DNA from: Neocallimastix lanati (nom. inval.)
Lineage: Eukaryota; Neocallimastigomycota; Neocallimastigomycetes; Neocallimastigales; Neocallimastigaceae
Assembly: GCA_016946835.1 (NCBI GenBank)
Contig: JACVTC010000308.1
Location: 1-50,527 of the forward strand
Direction of reading: 5' to 3'
DNA: 50,527 bases
Below the pieces are notes generated by a model, which ran no database searches, had not been told where the DNA came from, and was given only the letters and a program-made list of their open reading frames with translations. The number at the start of each line of letters is the position of its first letter. Within the stretch, counting starts at the first letter, position 1. A program made the translations under genes and the position numbers. Shown here piece after piece: positions 41,473 through 50,527 of this stretch.

Positions 41473-42528
41473 TGTTATGGTTCGAGGAATTCAAAAAAAA
41501 AAAAAATTATATAATATTAAAACACAAAAAAAAATTTTATTCTTTCACAATAATTTTTATTTATTTATTATATTTTTATTTTAATTTTTATTTTATTTTT
41601 ATTATTATTTTTATTTATTTATTTTATTTTTATTTTATTTTTATTATTATTTTTATTTATTTATTTTATTTTTATTTTATTTTTATTATTATTTTTATTT
41701 ATTTATTTTATTTTTTTTTTTTTTATTTATTTATTTTTATTATTTCTATTTTTTTTTCTTTTTTTTTTTTTTTTCTTTTTTTTTTTTTTTCTCTCTCTCC
41801 TAAAAAGGGGTTCCAAGGTAGTCAATTTATATCTTTTTGAAGATATAAAAGTAGCAAAGCCTCTGGAAGTAGTTGAAGAGATGGAAAAACAATAGATTTT
41901 TAAATCTTATTGATTATTTCCTTATTGTATTAAATAGAAATTTTATTATTTCCTAATATTCAAATTAACCAAAATAAATCTATAATATAAAAGATGCATT
42001 ATAGATAAGAATTAAACAAAAAAAAGAGAAGCAGTATTACAATAAAATTGAATACTTTAACTTAATTTTGATACTAATTTAATATGTAATCTTATATATT
42101 AATTTGAATGACATAATAGAAAATAAAATACATTTATTAATATATGAAAAATCTTTTACAATTTTAAATACAGAAAATTTTATTTTATTTATTTCTTTCA
42201 TTTCAATTATTTCTTAATTCGAAAGACAGAAATATTGATAAAGTTATTTAAGTTGTTTATATACAGGAATTATTCCTTATTTAGAAAAATAATACTAAAA
42301 GTAATTAGTACTATGTTATTGCTAAACTCTCATAAATTTAATTTACCTTTATAAGGAATGAACATAAATTTAAATTAAATTTTATGTATAAACTTAAATT
42401 TTCAGATCAAATAATATAGTAAAATTATTAATGTAAAGAATACATAAATTTATTAATATTTTAAAATTCACCTTGACTATATTAAAAGGTTTTTAATAAG
42501 AATCAATTTATTACTTCATTCTTTATCA
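41473..42528 (-). repeat. Element F 3' LTR (1056 bp)
   Basis: Plus-strand TGTTATGGTTCGAGG to CTTTATCA. It contains a T/A-only region (41540-41790) with roughly 42-bp tandem units and T runs, and an ATATAAA box (minus strand) near 41828. Confidence 0.92.
41567..41715. repeat. About 42-bp A/T tandem repeats in the F LTR
   Basis: Three near-identical units built from TTTATT and TTATTATT blocks. The partner LTR (49410-49560) has slightly different lengths. Confidence 0.7.
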
Positions 42529-42532
42529 CGAT

Positions 42533-42540
42533 GCCCCCGC
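42533..42540 (-). other. Polypurine tract of element F
   Basis: Minus-strand GCGGGGGC next to the 3' LTR, same as in C. Confidence 0.75.
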
Positions 42541-42551
42541 TAAGACTCAAG

Positions 42552-45500
42552 CTATATTGTAGCTGAGTTATATTTTACTATATTTTTGAGGTGTACATTC
42601 CGATTTAATAATATTCCTGAATTTGGATCAGCTAACGTAACTGTATTAAACTTTTTCTTGATTACTTTTAAAGGTCCATTAAAATAAGGTTCTAGTTTAG
42701 TTCTACTAAAGTTTCTAACTAGGACTAAATCTCCCTCCTTGATTTCCTTAGCCTGATTCATACTTTGTTTTTCTTCTCGTCTAACAGCCCAATATTTATT
42801 TGCATTTTTCACATTTTCTGATGCTTCTATGGTCCATCTATAATGAGATATAAACTTTTCCAATAGAATTTCATCAGAAGATTTATTTATACCTTTAGTC
42901 GGTCTTGCAGCTATATCAAAAGGTTGTTGGTCTTCACGACCATAAACTAATTCAAAACTAGAATGGTTAGTGGTACTATTTTTAACGGTTCTTAAAGCCC
43001 AGAGAGCAGAGGGTAATACCTCATCCCAATCTTTATTTTTTGTCCCAAGCAATCTAAGGAGTTTACCAATTTCTTTATTACAATTTTCCGTAAGTCCATT
43101 AGATTCGGGATGATATGTTGTAACAAATTTTATATATACATCATATAGATCTAAAAATATTTTAGTCATATCTGATGTAAATTGGGCACCATTATCGGTG
43201 GTAATTACTTGGGGAACTCCATGACGAGAAAATACGTTAATAAGGAACTTAATTACGTCTTTAGAAGTGATATTTTCAGTCGGTTCTGCTTCTACCCACT
43301 TAGTGAAATAATCAACAGCTACTATTATATATTGATTATTACTTCTAGTTTTAACCAGTGGACCGATAATGTCCAAACCAAGATGTACAAAAGGTCCTTC
43401 CACTTTAGTAGGTAGATTTTCTGTAGGCTCTGGATAAGGTTGTGGTCGATTTAATTGACATTTTTCACACTTACTGACAACACGTTTAACATCATTCACC
43501 ATGTCGTTCCAATAATAACTCTTACGTAAACGTTGATAAGTCTTATAATAACCATCGTGTCCAATATTATGAGCCTCTAATATTAATTTTATTCTTTCAT
43601 TAAGATCGGTTACTAATTTTCTATAATTGTTACCATCAATAAAGTAGTCAATACCATCAATAGTGGTGAATTTTTCATTGATAAAATTATGTATTACTTT
43701 GGATAATAAGGCTTCATTTTCATCATTCGTAATATCATGGTTAATTATTTTCGTAGCTAAAACTACATTTTCTTTATTATTTTTCATTCGGGATAGGGCA
43801 TCAGCAAGCACATTCTTTTTACCGGTTTCATATCTAATGTCTACACCAAGCATACTAGCTGTCAAACACCATCTAGTTTGCCTTGCATTATGTGGTTCCT
43901 TATTTTTGAACAACCCTAGTAACGGTTTATGGTCCGTATATACAATAGTTGGTATTGGATTTCCATCTATATACGGTTTTAATTTAGTTATACAATAATA
44001 TAGGGCAGCACCTTCTAGGTCAGTTATACCATAATGCTTTTCTGCTCTGGTCAAACTTCTACTAATAAAGTGAATAGGGTGTTCTTTTCCAGTTTCATTA
44101 TCTTTTTGTAATAACACACCTCCTATTCCATCATAAGAAGCATCGGTACGTATAATAAATTCTTTATCAAACTGAGGGAAACTTAATATGGGTGCATTTA
44201 TTAGTTTTTCTTTCAGTACTTCAAACGATTTTTGGTGTTCACTAGTCCAAACATACTTCACACCTTTCCTTAATAATTTACACAAACACGCAGTAATTTG
44301 TGAATATTTATCGATGAAATTTCTATAGTATCCAACAGCTCCTAAAAATGAACGTAATTCATGGATGTCCTGAGGGGGTTTCCAATCTCTGATAACCTCG
44401 ATTTTACTATCAAGAGGTTTTAAGCCTTTAGTGGTTAATCTATGCCCCAAAACATTCACTTCTGTTTTCATGAAGTGACACTTTTCAATATTAAGTTTTA
44501 ATCTATTTTCTTTGAGTATGGATAAAACTTGTTGAATATGTTGGAGGTGTTCTTCAACTGTTTTAGAGTATATAAGTATATCATCGATAAAATTATAAAC
44601 ACACTTTCCTATTAAAGGAAATAGGATTCTATTCATTTCTCTTTGAAAGGTTGCAGGAGCGTTGGTTAAACCAAATGGCATAACTTTAAATTGGTAGTTA
44701 CCAAACTTAGTGGTGAAAGTTGTTATACCAATACTTTCTTCCTCCATTAAAATTTGGTGATATCCAGAGTATAAGTCAATGGTAGTGAAGATAGTTGCAC
44801 CATTGAGACTATCAAAAATTTCATCAATGTATGGTATAGAATAAGAATCCTTTATAGTAGAATCATTAACCTTCCTATAATCTACACACATACGCCATTT
44901 CCCATTAGGCTTTGGTACTAGAACAATAGGCGAAGACCATTCAGAATTTGAAGGCTCAATTAACTTTTTATTAATTAACTTAGTTAATTCTTCCTTTAAA
45001 ATATCTGTCTTTAATTTTGTTAGCCGATAAGCTCTTTGTTTTATAGGTTTGGTACCAGCTTTTAGATTTATTTTGTGTGGTGAAAGCAATGATGGTGTTA
45101 ATTCCTCAGACGACGTAGCAACAATTTCTATATTGTCCTCTAATAGGTGTATTATATCAGTTCTATATTTTTCATTTAGAGTATTCATAAATATTGTATT
45201 ATGTATATATTCCATAGGTGGTAATCCTTCTAATTTCTTTAATTCCCCACCAGCATATTTTTCCTTACTATTATCCTCAAGTAATTTGTTAACACTACAA
45301 ATATATTTTTCGTCAATTGCAGAATTATTTATTGGTGTAATAGAACTGATAGTACCATCCATGTTATATTTACATAAGCAATTATTTAAGGGATTAATAA
45401 ATAATCTATTATCAACTATAGTTTTTAAATTAATTAGCATGTCATAAAATGGTTCCTCTTTTTCTACAATTCGGAAATCAATTAACAATGAAAGCTCATT

Positions 45501-46661
45501 AACTTTCACAGGTATCCTAACGACTATTCCTTCAGAGTATTCATCGTCTCTAGTGGCAAGCATTATTCTACCACAACTATGACCAACAACGGTATATTGG
45601 TATGGTAGAGAATTATAATATTTTTGTGACATAATATTTAAATTACTACACGTATCAATAAGTAATTTTCCAGATACACCATCAACAGAGGCATCTACCA
45701 TTGCAATATCCTCCTCTGTTATTTCTGTACTTTTACTTTTATAGTTATGATCAACATTATTAACTAATGTTGTAGTAGCAACTACATTATTAATAGCGCC
45801 AACAACATTAGTGGTGGCTTTTACTAGTTTTAAACCTTGGGAGACTTGACTTCTTATTTTAGGCGCAGCATTCCAAAGCTGTCCAAAGGTAATATTACAC
45901 TTGGTATTGCTTAAATCATCCCATACATCATATTCCTTATAATTAGAAAGCATTTTAATAATTCGATTTACCCGAGGTATTTTCATACTATTATTATTAT
46001 CATTATTATTATTATTATTAATACCATCTGTATTAATTAATTTATTTAATATATTTTTATTATTCGTTACATGATTATTATCGATAATAGTTTCATTATT
46101 ATTAATATTAATAGTATTATTATTATTAATATCATTTACGACTGGGGTTTTTCTAATAGTTCCGTTGTTACTATTATTAGGATTACTAGTATTATTATTA
46201 TTATTTTTGTCTTTTTTTCTTTCTCTAGTTTGGTTAATTTCCCTTGGAGCTTCTACATTATCAACTTTTGAAGTTATTTCCTCTTTATTAGTAATTAAGT
46301 TTACATTAGACTGACTGGATGATGCAGTTTCGAATTCTTTAGAATTAGTACTAGATTTCAAAAATCTTTCTTTATCACGTATTGCTTTTTCAATTTTCTT
46401 TTCTTTATTGATATTTGGTTGCATAATTATTGATGTTTGCAACTGTTTCTTATGAGGTATCACCTCTTCAGTTTCCAATTCTCTTTCTTTTCTTTTTCTT
46501 AATGCAGGAGTGTTTATAGGTCGTGGATTATCACGTAGGCTTTTATGAATTTTCCTTCCTTTTCCATTATCTAACTCAACATCACTTTCATCAAGTTTTC
46601 TTTTTGCCGCACCGACAAAATATTCTCCTACCTGATCATGACTTTTGATAGTATAATCCAC
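42552..46661 (-). CDS. Element F Pol: protease-RT-RNase H-integrase
   Basis: 1369 residues from a GTG. The frame is in fact open up to the slippery site at 46754-46760, so translation as a Gag-Pol fusion is the simplest reading. The N-terminal 240 residues are Lys/Glu- then Asn-rich. Protease motif LIDTCSN (about 335; Cys at the usual Gly). RT GKWRMCVDYRK (about 590) and FIDDILIYS (about 690). RNase H RTDASYDGIG (about 837) and ADALSRM. Integrase HHCC (1032-1069) and DDE in LGLDIIGP, TTDNGAQF and HPESNGLTENCN. The tail has GPLKVIKKKFNTVTLADP and RNVHLKN; no chromodomain. Frame intact; very similar to C. Confidence 0.94.
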   Translation of the reverse strand: MDYTIKSHDQVGEYFVGAAKRKLDESDVELDNGKGRKIHKSLRDNPRPINTPALRKRKERELETEEVIPHKKQLQTSIIMQPNINKEKKIEKAIRDKERFLKSSTNSKEFETASSSQSNVNLITNKEEITSKVDNVEAPREINQTRERKKDKNNNNNTSNPNNSNNGTIRKTPVVNDINNNNTININNNETIIDNNHVTNNKNILNKLINTDGINNNNNNDNNNSMKIPRVNRIIKMLSNYKEYDVWDDLSNTKCNITFGQLWNAAPKIRSQVSQGLKLVKATTNVVGAINNVVATTTLVNNVDHNYKSKSTEITEEDIAMVDASVDGVSGKLLIDTCSNLNIMSQKYYNSLPYQYTVVGHSCGRIMLATRDDEYSEGIVVRIPVKVNELSLLIDFRIVEKEEPFYDMLINLKTIVDNRLFINPLNNCLCKYNMDGTISSITPINNSAIDEKYICSVNKLLEDNSKEKYAGGELKKLEGLPPMEYIHNTIFMNTLNEKYRTDIIHLLEDNIEIVATSSEELTPSLLSPHKINLKAGTKPIKQRAYRLTKLKTDILKEELTKLINKKLIEPSNSEWSSPIVLVPKPNGKWRMCVDYRKVNDSTIKDSYSIPYIDEIFDSLNGATIFTTIDLYSGYHQILMEEESIGITTFTTKFGNYQFKVMPFGLTNAPATFQREMNRILFPLIGKCVYNFIDDILIYSKTVEEHLQHIQQVLSILKENRLKLNIEKCHFMKTEVNVLGHRLTTKGLKPLDSKIEVIRDWKPPQDIHELRSFLGAVGYYRNFIDKYSQITACLCKLLRKGVKYVWTSEHQKSFEVLKEKLINAPILSFPQFDKEFIIRTDASYDGIGGVLLQKDNETGKEHPIHFISRSLTRAEKHYGITDLEGAALYYCITKLKPYIDGNPIPTIVYTDHKPLLGLFKNKEPHNARQTRWCLTASMLGVDIRYETGKKNVLADALSRMKNNKENVVLATKIINHDITNDENEALLSKVIHNFINEKFTTIDGIDYFIDGNNYRKLVTDLNERIKLILEAHNIGHDGYYKTYQRLRKSYYWNDMVNDVKRVVSKCEKCQLNRPQPYPEPTENLPTKVEGPFVHLGLDIIGPLVKTRSNNQYIIVAVDYFTKWVEAEPTENITSKDVIKFLINVFSRHGVPQVITTDNGAQFTSDMTKIFLDLYDVYIKFVTTYHPESNGLTENCNKEIGKLLRLLGTKNKDWDEVLPSALWALRTVKNSTTNHSSFELVYGREDQQPFDIAARPTKGINKSSDEILLEKFISHYRWTIEASENVKNANKYWAVRREEKQSMNQAKEIKEGDLVLVRNFSRTKLEPYFNGPLKVIKKKFNTVTLADPNSGILLNRNVHLKNIVKYNSATI

Positions 46662-46747
46662 TCTGTAGTCTTTACTTTCTGCATCAGAAGAATTGGAAGT
46701 ATATTTTAATGAAGCTATTTTTTTGATGGGAGTGCTTCCTCTCCCTT

Positions 46748-47752
46748 CTACTGGTTTAAAGGTCCTTTGGAAAAAATCTGTTTCTTATTTTCTTCTATAA
46801 TGGCTTGTAGTTTGGGACAATGTTGTTGATAATGTCCAGGTTCCTTACAGAAGAAACAGGTTTTGACGGTAGAGTTTCTTGGTCCACGTGTAAGGTTCTC
46901 CCTTTCACTTTCATCAGAAACTTTCCTATTGTCCCTGTTTTCATAAGTATTTCTTGGTGGTGAACTACGACTCTTATTATAATTATTATTATTATTGTTG
47001 GAAACATTTCTATTAGGACTTGGTACACGATGTAACCTCACAGCAAGTCTATCCACTTTTTCTGCAATTTCATAAGCCTTTGAAAGTGGTATATCATCAA
47101 TTAAAGTTACTCTTTTCCAGGCCTCAATATTATTCTCAAGTGCATCAGCATAGTCCAAGATACTGATTTGTTTTTTGTGAGTTTTATCTAATTTTAAATA
47201 TAATGTCCGATATCTTTTATTAAAATCCCTTACTTTTTCATTTCTACCAATTTTAAGAGCACGCAATTCCCTTAATAAGGTATTCTGATCTTCCTTTGCC
47301 CCATAGAATACTTCAAGAGCGTTGACGATCTCGACAAAAGAAGGATAACGGTTAGTTCTAACACTATCATTACTAGAACTACTTGAACTAGTAGAGCTAC
47401 TGGTGCTAGATCCTGACATCTCACCAGTATCAGTGGAACCATTCAATTCTACATCTTCTTCTGCTGTAGTAGCAGGTAGTTCTAATTCTTGGATAATTTG
47501 TCTTGGTTCACCAGTAGACGTTAATAGGCAAGCAACAAAAATAGTTTTTGGATCAGTGATATTTTGTAATTGGATCCATAACTCAATTTCAGAAGCCCAA
47601 GATTTTATATCCAAATGGTCCTTGTTTAATTTATCAACATATTTTAGTTCCTTTTTAAGATCTTTAAATGAAGGAACATTAGTAGTATCATTAGTAACTG
47701 AAGCCATATTTCTTGAGTAGAAATTATACAGTAATATAGGTAAAATATTCAA
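46748..47752 (-). CDS. Element F Gag
   Basis: 334 residues from the first ATG. The ATG at 47707 (MASVTNDTTNVPSF) gives about 319 and fits better. A capsid-like region includes a Ser-rich insert (about 115-130), then an Arg/Asn-rich segment and a CCHC knuckle CFFCKEPGHYQQHC near residue 300. Ends at TAG 46748-46750, one codon after a slippery heptamer. Confidence 0.92.
   Translation of the reverse strand: MNILPILLYNFYSRNMASVTNDTTNVPSFKDLKKELKYVDKLNKDHLDIKSWASEIELWIQLQNITDPKTIFVACLLTSTGEPRQIIQELELPATTAEEDVELNGSTDTGEMSGSSTSSSTSSSSSSNDSVRTNRYPSFVEIVNALEVFYGAKEDQNTLLRELRALKIGRNEKVRDFNKRYRTLYLKLDKTHKKQISILDYADALENNIEAWKRVTLIDDIPLSKAYEIAEKVDRLAVRLHRVPSPNRNVSNNNNNNYNKSRSSPPRNTYENRDNRKVSDESERENLTRGPRNSTVKTCFFCKEPGHYQQHCPKLQAIIEENKKQIFSKGPLNQ
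46754..46760 (-). promoter_or_regulatory. Programmed -1 frameshift site TTTAAAC, element F
   Basis: Gag codons CCT TTA AAC CAG TAG contain T-TTA-AAC. The -1 frame is open into pol. Confidence 0.78.
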
Positions 47753-47765
47753 AATAAAAATAATA

Positions 47766-47821
<56 letters not shown>

Positions 47822-49288
47822 TTGTGTGTGTGAGTATGTTATAGATATATATAATATAGTATTAGAATTTATAAGTTTACAAACACTTCAGAGATTAGAA
47901 AAAAAAAATAGGTAAGTTTACAAACACTTCAGAGATAAAAAAAAATAAGTAAAATTTTTTTTTTTTTTTTTTTTGTTTTTTTTTTTTGTTTTTTTTTTTT
48001 GTTTTTTTTTTTGTTTTGTTTTATTTTGATATCCAAGATTAAAATATTTTATAATTATTGTTTATTAAATTATATCTTTATAGTTATTTATATGAGGTTC
48101 GAAATACACTTCGACCACCTACAAGAAATATATTTTTAGGTTCGAATAACACTCGACCACCTAAGAAAATTTTATATTATTGGTTCGAATACCTTTCGAT
48201 CACCAATAGAAGATATAATTATATTAAGGTTATAAGCTCGAATGACACTTCGACCACTTATAATGATAATTATTTGGTTCAAGATACACCTCGACAACCA
48301 AATCAAACAGGTAGTAAAAAAAATATAGTAGTCCTTCTTCTTTGGCTCAATTTCACTTAACCACAGAGTAAGAACAGTAAACAAAAATTTTTTTTTTTTT
48401 TTTTTTTTTTTGGAATTCAGTACACTAGAATTTCTTATATGTAGCACGGAATAAATTAATTGCTAAATTAAAAAAAATTAATATGGAAAATTTATAAATA
48501 TTTCTTATATATATATTATTAGCTTTATATTATTTTCGGATCCGCAGATTCTTTACAGGGCCGTTCGACCTCCACTATTGAACCGTCAGAATAGTGAATA
48601 TAAACAGAGTAGTGTGTGCCTGTACGAACACGGGACCTTACCACTTTTTCTATTCTGTTATCACTTGTATCACTAAACCTTATTCAATAATGCTCTACTA
48701 CCTCCCTATGTGTAAAGCAATCCTTCTCCTATTCTCTAATATAAACGTCTAATTTTTATATCTATATATATCAACAGTCTTGGTATCAATATATAGATAC
48801 TATATATATGTATATATTTATAAATTTGAATTTATAATTTCAATTATAATATAATTTAGTCGATAATATAAATACGAATTACTATATACACTTAATTGTA
48901 ACAAAGCCTTAAGCTAAGGGAGTTTTTCATCCAACAGCCGCCGATTACAATAAGTTATAAATTGTATAAAAGTATTCTTATATTAATGAATAAATGTATA
49001 ATATAATTAAATTATTATTCTTACTAATTAGTACTTGACAGGAATAAATATTTCAAAGTTTTATATCACACTGTTTCTCTTGCACAAACAGAAATATAAC
49101 AACTTTGTTGAATGAAATTATTTATCCAACTAATATAGTAAGGACGTAGGTGCTACTTTAAATTATTAATATTTATTTATGTATATATTATATTTCTATA
49201 TTATTGTAAAAAAAATTTTTTTTTTTTTTTTTTTATTTAATTAAATAAAATTATTGTGTATGTTTTAATATTAGTTTTTAATTTTGAA
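47753..49288 (-). other. Element F leader with poly(A) tract and structured region
   Basis: About 1.5 kb non-coding leader. It contains a pure T run of 51 at 47769-47819 (A in the transcript) just upstream of gag, more T runs at 47957-48020 and 48389-48410, five related hairpins at 48094-48303, and a 7-bp hairpin CACTATT/AATAGTG near 48577-48600. No coding potential on either strand. Confidence 0.7.
48094..48303. repeat. Five tandem hairpin units with common core, F leader
   Basis: Units at 48094-48120, 48136-48164, 48179-48207, 48230-48263 and 48272-48303. The core is roughly GTTCGAATACACTTCGACCA. Outer stems differ but pair in each: AGGT/ACCT, TTAGGT/ACCTAA, ATTGGT/ACCAAT, TTATAAG/CTTATAA, ATTTGGTT/AACCAAAT. 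An inner TCGA/TCGA pair is present in units 1-4; unit 5 reads TCAA/TCGA. Confidence 0.8.
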
Positions 49289-49307
49289 ATCCCCGATATC
49301 TCCACCA
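49289..49307 (-). other. Primer-binding site candidate of element F
   Basis: Plus strand ATCCCCGATATCTCCACCA, seven bases from the LTR. It looks like a tRNA 3' end with acceptor partner GGAGATA and a CCA tail. I do not assign the amino acid. Confidence 0.5.
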
Positions 49308-49314
49308 AACTTTA

Positions 49315-50365
49315 TGTTATGGTTCGAGGAATTCAAAAAAAAAAATTATATAATATTAAAACACAAAAAAAAATTTTATTCTTTCACAATAATTTTTATT
49401 TATTTATTATATTTTTATTTTAATTTTTATTTTATTTTTATTATTATTTTTTTATTTATTTTATTTTTATTTTATTTTTATTATTATTTTTATTTATTTA
49501 TTTTATTTTTATTTTATTTTTATTATTATTTTTATTTATTTATTTTATTTTTTTTTTTTTTATTATTTATTTTTTTTATTATTTCTATTTTTTTTTTTTT
49601 TTTTTTTTTTTTTTCTTTTTTTTTTTTTCTCTCTCTCCTAAAAAGGGGTTCCAAGGTAGTCAATTTATATCTTTTTGAAGATATAAAAGTAGCAAAGCCT
49701 CTGGAAGTAGTTGAAGAGATGGAAAAACAATAGATTTTTAAATCTTATTGATTATTTCCTTATTGTAATAAATAGAAATTTTATTATTTCCTAATATTCA
49801 AATTAACCAAAATAAATCTATAATATAAAAGATGCATTATAGATAAGAATTAAACAAAAAAAGAGAAGCAGTATTACAATAAAATTGAATACTTTAACTT
49901 AATTTTGATACTAATTTAATATGTAATCTTATATATTAATTTGAATGACATAATAGAAAATAAAATACATTTATTAATATATGAAAAATCTTTTACAATT
50001 TTAAATACAGAAAATTTTATTTTATTTATTTCTTTCATTTCAATTATTTCTTAATTCGAAAGACAGAAATATTGATAAAGTTATTTAAGTTGTTTATATA
50101 CAGGAATTATTCCTTATTTAGAAAAATAATACTAAAAGTAATTAGTACTATGTTATTGCTAAACTCTCATAAATTTAATTTACCTTTATAAGGAATGAAC
50201 ATAAATTTAAATTAAATTTTATGTATAAACTTAAATTTTCAGATCAAATAATATAGTAAAATTATTAATGTAAAGAATACATAAATTTATTAATATTTTA
50301 AAATTCACCTTGACTATATTAAAAGGTTTTTAATAAGAATCAATTTATTACTTCATTCTTTATCA
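49315..50365 (-). repeat. Element F 5' LTR (1051 bp)
   Basis: Matches 41473-42528, followed by CAAC at 50366-50369. Confidence 0.92.
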
Positions 50366-50369
50366 CAAC

Positions 50370-50527
50370 TGTTATGTTCGGTTTTATTAGAATTTTTATT
50401 TAATTATTTATTTTCAATATTTTTCTGTCTACATTTAATTATTGAAAAACTTCACTTATTTATACTTTTTGAAAAAAAATAAATATGTAAAGCTTTCTAC
50501 ATTTTATTATCATATTAAAAAAAAATA
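50370..50527 (-). mobile_element. Element G: partial LTR at window end
   Basis: Begins TGTTATGTTCGG directly after CAAC, like the F LTR start but then different. On the minus strand it carries AGTATAAATAAG (about 50459-50470), a TATA box of the same type as LTR I. It continues beyond the window. Confidence 0.55.

Larger units (their letters stand above)
41473..50365 (-). mobile_element. Element F: complete Ty3/gypsy retrotransposon
   Basis: LTRs 41473-42528 (1056 bp) and 49315-50365 (1051 bp), flanked by CAAC (41469-41472 and 50366-50369), surround intact gag and pol with a -1 shift site, a polypurine tract and a primer site. LTR differences are mostly repeat-length changes plus few substitutions. 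Element C is an F-family relative. Confidence 0.93.

Noticed and set aside
48094-48303. CRISPR-like array
   Set aside because: The units are self-pairing hairpins with variable stems, without identical repeats and unique spacers, inside a eukaryotic retrotransposon leader.
49284-49733. 149-residue plus-strand frame rich in Phe/Tyr/Ile
   Set aside because: It translates the T/A microsatellite of the F LTR and crosses the LTR boundary; no protein signature.

Overview
The window is a continuous stack of LTR retrotransposons of the Ty3/gypsy (Metaviridae) type in very AT-rich DNA full of long A/T homopolymers and asparagine-rich coding repeats. I see no host gene, rRNA, tRNA, CRISPR array or bacterial signal. 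The base composition, chromodomain integrases and variety of elements suggest an AT-rich eukaryote, most plausibly an early-diverging fungus (anaerobic gut fungus or arbuscular mycorrhizal type). The species is not determined by the sequence.

Layout, left to right. A (1-6421, minus) is a chromovirus-like element whose left LTR is cut by the window edge and whose pol is riddled with frameshifts. B (6422 to about 12568, minus) is another chromovirus, 5'-truncated, with a small deletion between RNase H and integrase. It abuts, head to head, C (about 12573-15808, plus), a 5'-truncated relative of element F. From 15809 to 18905 there is only AT-rich LTR debris. D (18911-32832, minus) has intact gag and pol, and both of its LTRs were hit by later insertions: the complete element H (19273-26057, plus, one 1.6-kaa gag-pol) sits in its left LTR, and the solo LTR I (31854-32819) in its right LTR. 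E (32838-40143, minus) is intact with 774-bp LTRs. Two copies of solo LTR X follow (40148-40806, 40811-41468), then intact F (41473-50365, minus), then the start of another LTR, G (50370 to the window end).

Two lineages are interleaved. A, B and H end in chromodomain-like C-termini. Where flanks can be read, H and solo LTR I have ordinary 5-bp target duplications (CACTC, CGGTC). D, E, F and C lack a chromodomain and end in a GPY-type tail with an RNVHxKN motif. D, E, X, X, F and G are strung end to end, separated only by CAAC (ACAAC beside D), as if each new copy landed on the target-site duplication of its neighbour and recreated it.

Expression logic. In A, D, E and F, gag and pol are in different frames and a canonical -1 slippery heptamer (AAAAAAC, AAAAAAC, TTTAAAT, TTTAAAC) lies within two codons of the gag stop. 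H and B instead use one continuous gag-pol frame. D, E and F have 28-51 nt pure A tracts (sense strand) just upstream of gag. The F leader carries five consecutive hairpins with the same core but different, still paired stems. D, E, F and H look recent and possibly autonomous. A, B and C are broken.
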